Positions 61,354 through 64,000 of a DNA stretch of 64,000 bases are shown here, in pieces. The DNA lies in NCBI GenBank assembly GCA_002343985.1, contig DDTB01000010.1:217969-281968 (forward strand), in the 5' to 3' direction. Position numbers and translations under genes: made by a program. Position 1 is the first letter of the stretch; each line of letters opens with the position of its first letter. Below the pieces are notes generated by a model. The model did no database searches. It saw only the letters and a program-made list of their open reading frames with translations, and was not told where the DNA came from. Source of the DNA: Chitinophagaceae bacterium UBA2375 (GTDB lineage: Bacteria; Bacteroidota; Bacteroidia; Chitinophagales; Chitinophagaceae).

Positions 61354-61378
61354 AAAACCCCCGTTAAGGAGGTTTTTT
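61352..61378 (+). terminator. Terminator of the S41 protease gene
   Basis: AAAAAACC-CCC and GGAGG-TTTTTT arms form a short stem with one mismatch, followed by T residues. It overlaps the stop codon region. Confidence 0.6.
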
Positions 61379-61751
61379 ATCAGCGATTTGCATTAAGCAA
61401 GTTCTTGATTATTCAGTTGGACATCGATTTCCTTCCGGATTTCAATGATAGTGGATTTACGCGTACAAATCTCAGGGTAACATACCTCATTTGTTGTAGT
61501 GGTTGCACCCGTTGTTTTGTAGTATAAAGACTACAAACCTCGTGCCAAAATCGAAATAAAGCATCTATTTAGTTTATTTAGATTGATACTCAATATATTG
61601 GAAAGCCAAGTTTTTACTGCCTGATTATGAGGGTCATTGCCCTGTTGAATTTCTTGATCATTATTTTTAATCAAAACCATATGTATAAGGTATTCCGGTA
61701 TCTGGGATGCCGCTCAATGAATTTGATTACTTTTGCCCGAAATCAACATCT
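61379..61751. other. Intergenic region before the cysteine synthase gene
   Basis: 373 AT-rich bases between a terminator and the CBS-domain synthase. On the minus strand an open stretch of 43 codons (about 61404-61532) reads like a protein end (QLNNQELA before the stop) but has no start codon of any usual type, so it may be a gene remnant or chance. A promoter element is at 61728-61735. No riboswitch fold is recognisable. Confidence 0.4.
61728..61735 (+). promoter_or_regulatory. Putative -7 promoter element of the cysteine synthase gene
   Basis: TACTTTTG, a perfect TAnnTTTG match 16 bases before the ATG at 61752. It lies inside the longer frame starting at 61707, so it supports the inner start. 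Confidence 0.5.
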
Positions 61752-63110
61752 ATGTGGCTGAATAACATATTGGAAACCATTGGTGATACCCCGCTGATCA
61801 AACTAAATAAAATCACGTCGGACCTGCCATGCACGGTACTTGCCAAAGTGGAATATTTTAATCCCGGAAACTCCATTAAGGACCGTATGGCCCTGAAAAT
61901 GCTGGAAGTAGCTGAGCAGGAAGGTAAAATCAAACCCGGTGGTACCATTATAGAGGGCACGAGCGGCAATACCGGGATGGGATTGGCGCTGGCGGCATGT
62001 GTCAAAGGATACAAATGTATTTTTACCACAACCGACAAACAATCAAAGGAAAAGGTCGATATCCTGAAAGCTGTTGGTGCCGAAGTGATTGTTTGTCCAA
62101 CCAACGTAGAACCCGAAGACCCCCGTTCATATTATAGCGTATCTAAACGACTTGCCACGGAAGTACCCAACTCCTGGTATGTGAATCAATACGATAACCT
62201 TGCCAACCGCCAGGCGCATTATGAACAAACCGGGCCTGAAATCTGGGAACAAACTGAGGGAAAAGTCACGCACCTTGTGGTTGCAACAGGTACAGGTGGA
62301 ACGATTATTGGCACGGGCAGGTATTTGAAAGAGAAAAACCCCAATATTAAGATATGGGCCATAGACAGTTATGGTTCACTATTGAAGAAATACTTTGAAA
62401 CCGGTGAACTTGATATGAATGAAGTGTATCCATATATCAGTGAAGGTTTCGGGGAAGATTTTGTACCGGAGAATTATGATATGTCGGTTATTGATGCGTT
62501 CACTAAAGTAACGGACAAGGATGGCGCGGTGATGGCCAGAAGGCTTGCCAAGGAAGAAGGCCTTTTTTGCGGATACAGCGCCGGCAGTTGCCTGCAGGGC
62601 GTATACAACCTGAAAGACCAGCTCAGTAAAGATGATGTGGTGGTATGTATATTCCATGATCATGGAAGCAGGTATGTGGGCAAGATTTATAATGATGAAT
62701 GGATGCTGGAGAGGGGCTTTTTGGATGTGCAGACATGTAAAGACCTGGTCAGCAGCCGTGGGCGCCAGCGTTTGATAACGGTTAACCCGCAGCAAACGGT
62801 TATGGAAGCCATTGAACTGATGAAAAAATATGATATTGAGAATATCCCTGTGTTTGAAGATGCTGTGCAGGTGGGCGCTGTGTCTGAAAGCAGGCTATTT
62901 GATGTGATGCTGCAGCACGCGGATATCAGGCAGAAAACCATATCAGAAATCATGGAAAAGCCCTACCCTGTGGTTGATTTTCACACTCCTGTAGAGCGTT
63001 TGAGTTCATTTATTACCAGGGAGAATGGCGCGGTGCTAACAAAGGATGAATCCGGCTCCTATCATATCGTAACCAAATACGATATCATCCAGGGTCTCTC
63101 AAAATCATAA
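61752..63110 (+). CDS. Cystathionine beta-synthase / cysteine synthase with CBS domains
   Basis: 452 residues from the ATG at 61752 (MWLNNILETIGDTPL). The PLP fold II domain has the Schiff-base Lys43 in NPGNSIKDRMAL and the TSGNTGMG loop from 70, plus GTGGTIIGTGRYLK for phosphate binding. Residues about 325-450 form a pair of CBS domains (VNPQQTVMEAIELMKKYDIENIPVF; TPVERLSSFITRENGAVLT), as in cystathionine beta-synthases where they bind SAM or adenosyl compounds. Substrate is either O-acetylserine plus sulfide or serine plus homocysteine; the CBS tail favours the latter or a regulated CysK. A terminator follows. Confidence 0.93.
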   Translation: MWLNNILETIGDTPLIKLNKITSDLPCTVLAKVEYFNPGNSIKDRMALKMLEVAEQEGKIKPGGTIIEGTSGNTGMGLALAACVKGYKCIFTTTDKQSKEKVDILKAVGAEVIVCPTNVEPEDPRSYYSVSKRLATEVPNSWYVNQYDNLANRQAHYEQTGPEIWEQTEGKVTHLVVATGTGGTIIGTGRYLKEKNPNIKIWAIDSYGSLLKKYFETGELDMNEVYPYISEGFGEDFVPENYDMSVIDAFTKVTDKDGAVMARRLAKEEGLFCGYSAGSCLQGVYNLKDQLSKDDVVVCIFHDHGSRYVGKIYNDEWMLERGFLDVQTCKDLVSSRGRQRLITVNPQQTVMEAIELMKKYDIENIPVFEDAVQVGAVSESRLFDVMLQHADIRQKTISEIMEKPYPVVDFHTPVERLSSFITRENGAVLTKDESGSYHIVTKYDIIQGLSKS

Positions 63111-63150
63111 CGTCAAGGCATAAACGCTATTTGGCTCAAACTATTGAAAA

Positions 63151-63180
63151 GACTGCATCTCAGAGGTGCGGTCTTTTTAT
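63151..63180 (+). terminator. Rho-independent terminator of the cysteine synthase gene
   Basis: A 10-bp stem (GACTGCATCT/AGGTGCGGTC, two G-T pairs) with a 3-base loop is followed by TTTTTATTTT. It begins 41 bases after the stop codon. Confidence 0.85.
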
Positions 63181-63435
63181 TTTAGCCAATAAATATACAA
63201 CGGGAGCTCTCTCCGGTTGTCTTCAAAATCGTAAAACTACGATATGTTTTCTCGTAGATGTCCGAGCCGTAATCGCCGGACTATTACGAGCGGCACGGTA
63301 AATTCTATATGCCGAAAATTGAGCAATTGCGCTCTTGTGCAGGGGCATGTTTCGTTGCATCTTTGTATCAGAGATTGAATGACACGCTAGCAGTTACCGA
63401 TCTCCATCCTACGAAAACCAATAGTTCTAAATCCT

Positions 63436-63650
63436 ACAGAAAAACCAAAACCAAATCCAATATCAGCTGACCACTGATGCCAACAACAAAAGATAGTTTA
63501 TTAGTTTATGATTAATTGCACGCTTTGAATTCGAAAATCCTAGTGAAAACCTGAAGAATCCAATATCCCAGCAAAAAAACCAAAACCAAATCCGAAGAAA
63601 AACCGAATCCAGTATCATTTGAAAAAGACCAACAAATCCAATTCCTGACA
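63436..63650. repeat. Degenerate A-rich repeats (Gly-Phe coding on the minus strand)
   Basis: The 18-mer AAAACCAAAACCAAATCC occurs at about 63441-63458 and again at about 63576-63593, with shorter variants around it (AATCCAATATC, AATCCAGTATC, AAATCCAATTCC, AAAAACCGAATCC). Read on the minus strand the core GGATTTGGTTTTGG encodes Gly-Phe-Gly-Phe, but no single frame stays open, so it may be a decayed repeat-protein gene. Confidence 0.5.
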
Positions 63651-63851
63651 AAGCTGTTTTTACAGCCCAGTCACCAGATCCAAACAGTATCCTTCGAAAA
63701 ACATGAAACCAATGACCTGCTCGGGGCCTACCGCCCGGTGCCGAGAAACCAAAGCTCTGAAACCAGGATACCTCATTTTTACTATAGGCTTGTTGCCGGG
63801 TAAAATTCAATCCTGAAAAACCGACAGCGCTTACAGTAGGTTCAAAACATT

Positions 63852-63883
63852 AACTCCCGTTTCCAATAGACGGGAGTTTTTTA
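63852..63883 (+). terminator. Orphan rho-independent terminator
   Basis: Perfect 9-bp stem AACTCCCGT/ACGGGAGTT with a 9-base loop, followed by TTTTATTT. There is no plus-strand gene upstream since the previous terminator at 63151-63180, so it may end a non-coding RNA. Confidence 0.7.
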
Positions 63884-63915
63884 TTTGGCAGATGTGGTGG
63901 AATGAGAAAGATGGA

Positions 63916-64000
63916 TGATGTATGATGTATGATGTATGATTTGTGATGTATGATGGATGATTTGTGATGTATGATGTATGATGTATGATTTGTGATGTAT
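63916..64000. repeat. Heptanucleotide tandem repeat, continues past the window
   Basis: Twelve 7-base units in a row, mainly TGATGTA with interspersed variants TGATTTG and TGATGGA. Three TGATGTA units then TGATTTG then TGATGTA occur twice, so a higher-order repeat is visible. The array is cut by the window edge. Unit length 7 is not a multiple of 3, and no frame through it looks coding. Confidence 0.9.

Larger units (their letters stand above)
63111..64000. other. Non-coding repeat-rich tail
   Basis: 890 bases without a convincing gene. It holds the cysteine synthase terminator, a stretch of degenerate A-rich repeats at 63436-63650, an orphan plus-strand terminator at 63852-63883 and a heptanucleotide tandem repeat to the window edge. 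A 115-codon minus-strand frame at 63463-63810 is made largely of the repeats and I do not call it. Confidence 0.6.

Noticed and set aside
63241..63310. Short hairpins (CTACGA...TCGTAG and CGTAAT...ATTACG) that could suggest a structured RNA
   Set aside because: Stems are only 6 bp and I could not build a known fold such as tmRNA, RNase P RNA or 6S from them; kept only as part of the orphan-terminator finding.
63463..63810. Minus-strand open frame of 115 codons in the right tail
   Set aside because: It is made largely of the A-rich repeat, is Phe/Trp heavy, and shifts frame against the repeat phase. It may be a remnant but is not supported as a gene.

Overview
The window is a chromosomal stretch of a Bacteroidota bacterium, most likely from the Chitinophagaceae/Chitinophagales. 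Supporting signs are two proteins with type IX secretion C-terminal sorting domains, META and NlpE lipoproteins, a Reg_prop/Y_Y_Y sensor kinase, the sdhC-sdhA-sdhB order with one cytochrome b subunit, no obvious Shine-Dalgarno sequences, and many copies of the Bacteroidota promoter element TAnnTTTG just upstream of genes. Coding density is high and the functional content is mostly core chromosomal. I saw no insertion sequence, prophage, CRISPR array, tRNA or rRNA.

Layout. Positions 1-5.7 kb: end of a TPR protein, secreted or lipoprotein genes (two META-domain lipoproteins, one fused to an NlpE domain), an SDR oxidoreductase, a CoA-transferase/hydrolase and an NTF2-like protein. 5.9-12.7 kb: four consecutive signalling genes on the minus strand (LytS-type kinase and LytTR regulator, then a very large Reg_prop kinase and a LuxR-type regulator). 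12.9-17.7 kb: an ARPP-1/DUF6569-like secreted protein, a T9SS-exported protein and a lipoprotein. 17.8-19.8 kb: a 7-TM protein, a small HisKA_3 kinase and a NarL-type regulator in one tight operon. 19.9-24.2 kb: histidine degradation (hutU, hutH) interleaved with deoD. 24.3-33 kb: a BNR-repeat protein, DUF486, smc, a secreted protein, aquaporin, DinB and TPR proteins.

33-41 kb: core information and envelope genes (dnaG, an M48 lipoprotein protease, plsY, prmA, pnp, rpsO). 41-44.3 kb: a three-gene sugar/glycan cluster (Gfo/Idh/MocA oxidoreductase and two glycosyltransferases). 44.3-49.4 kb: ftsE, purM, ribF, holA and a membrane-anchored coiled-coil protein. 49.5-53 kb: a 1165-residue predicted outer-membrane beta-barrel. 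53.1-56.7 kb: the succinate dehydrogenase/fumarate reductase operon. 56.7-63.1 kb: a hypothetical protein, a second T9SS protein, a BadF-type kinase, an S41 protease and a CBS-domain cysteine/cystathionine synthase. 63.1-64 kb: a non-coding tail with two terminators, degenerate repeats and a heptanucleotide tandem repeat that runs off the window.

The genes do not form one island. The best candidates for something under-described are the 7-TM/kinase/regulator operon at 17.8-19.8 kb with the lipoprotein just before it, the four-gene signalling block at 5.9-12.7 kb facing an ARPP-1 protein, and the repeat-rich non-coding tail.
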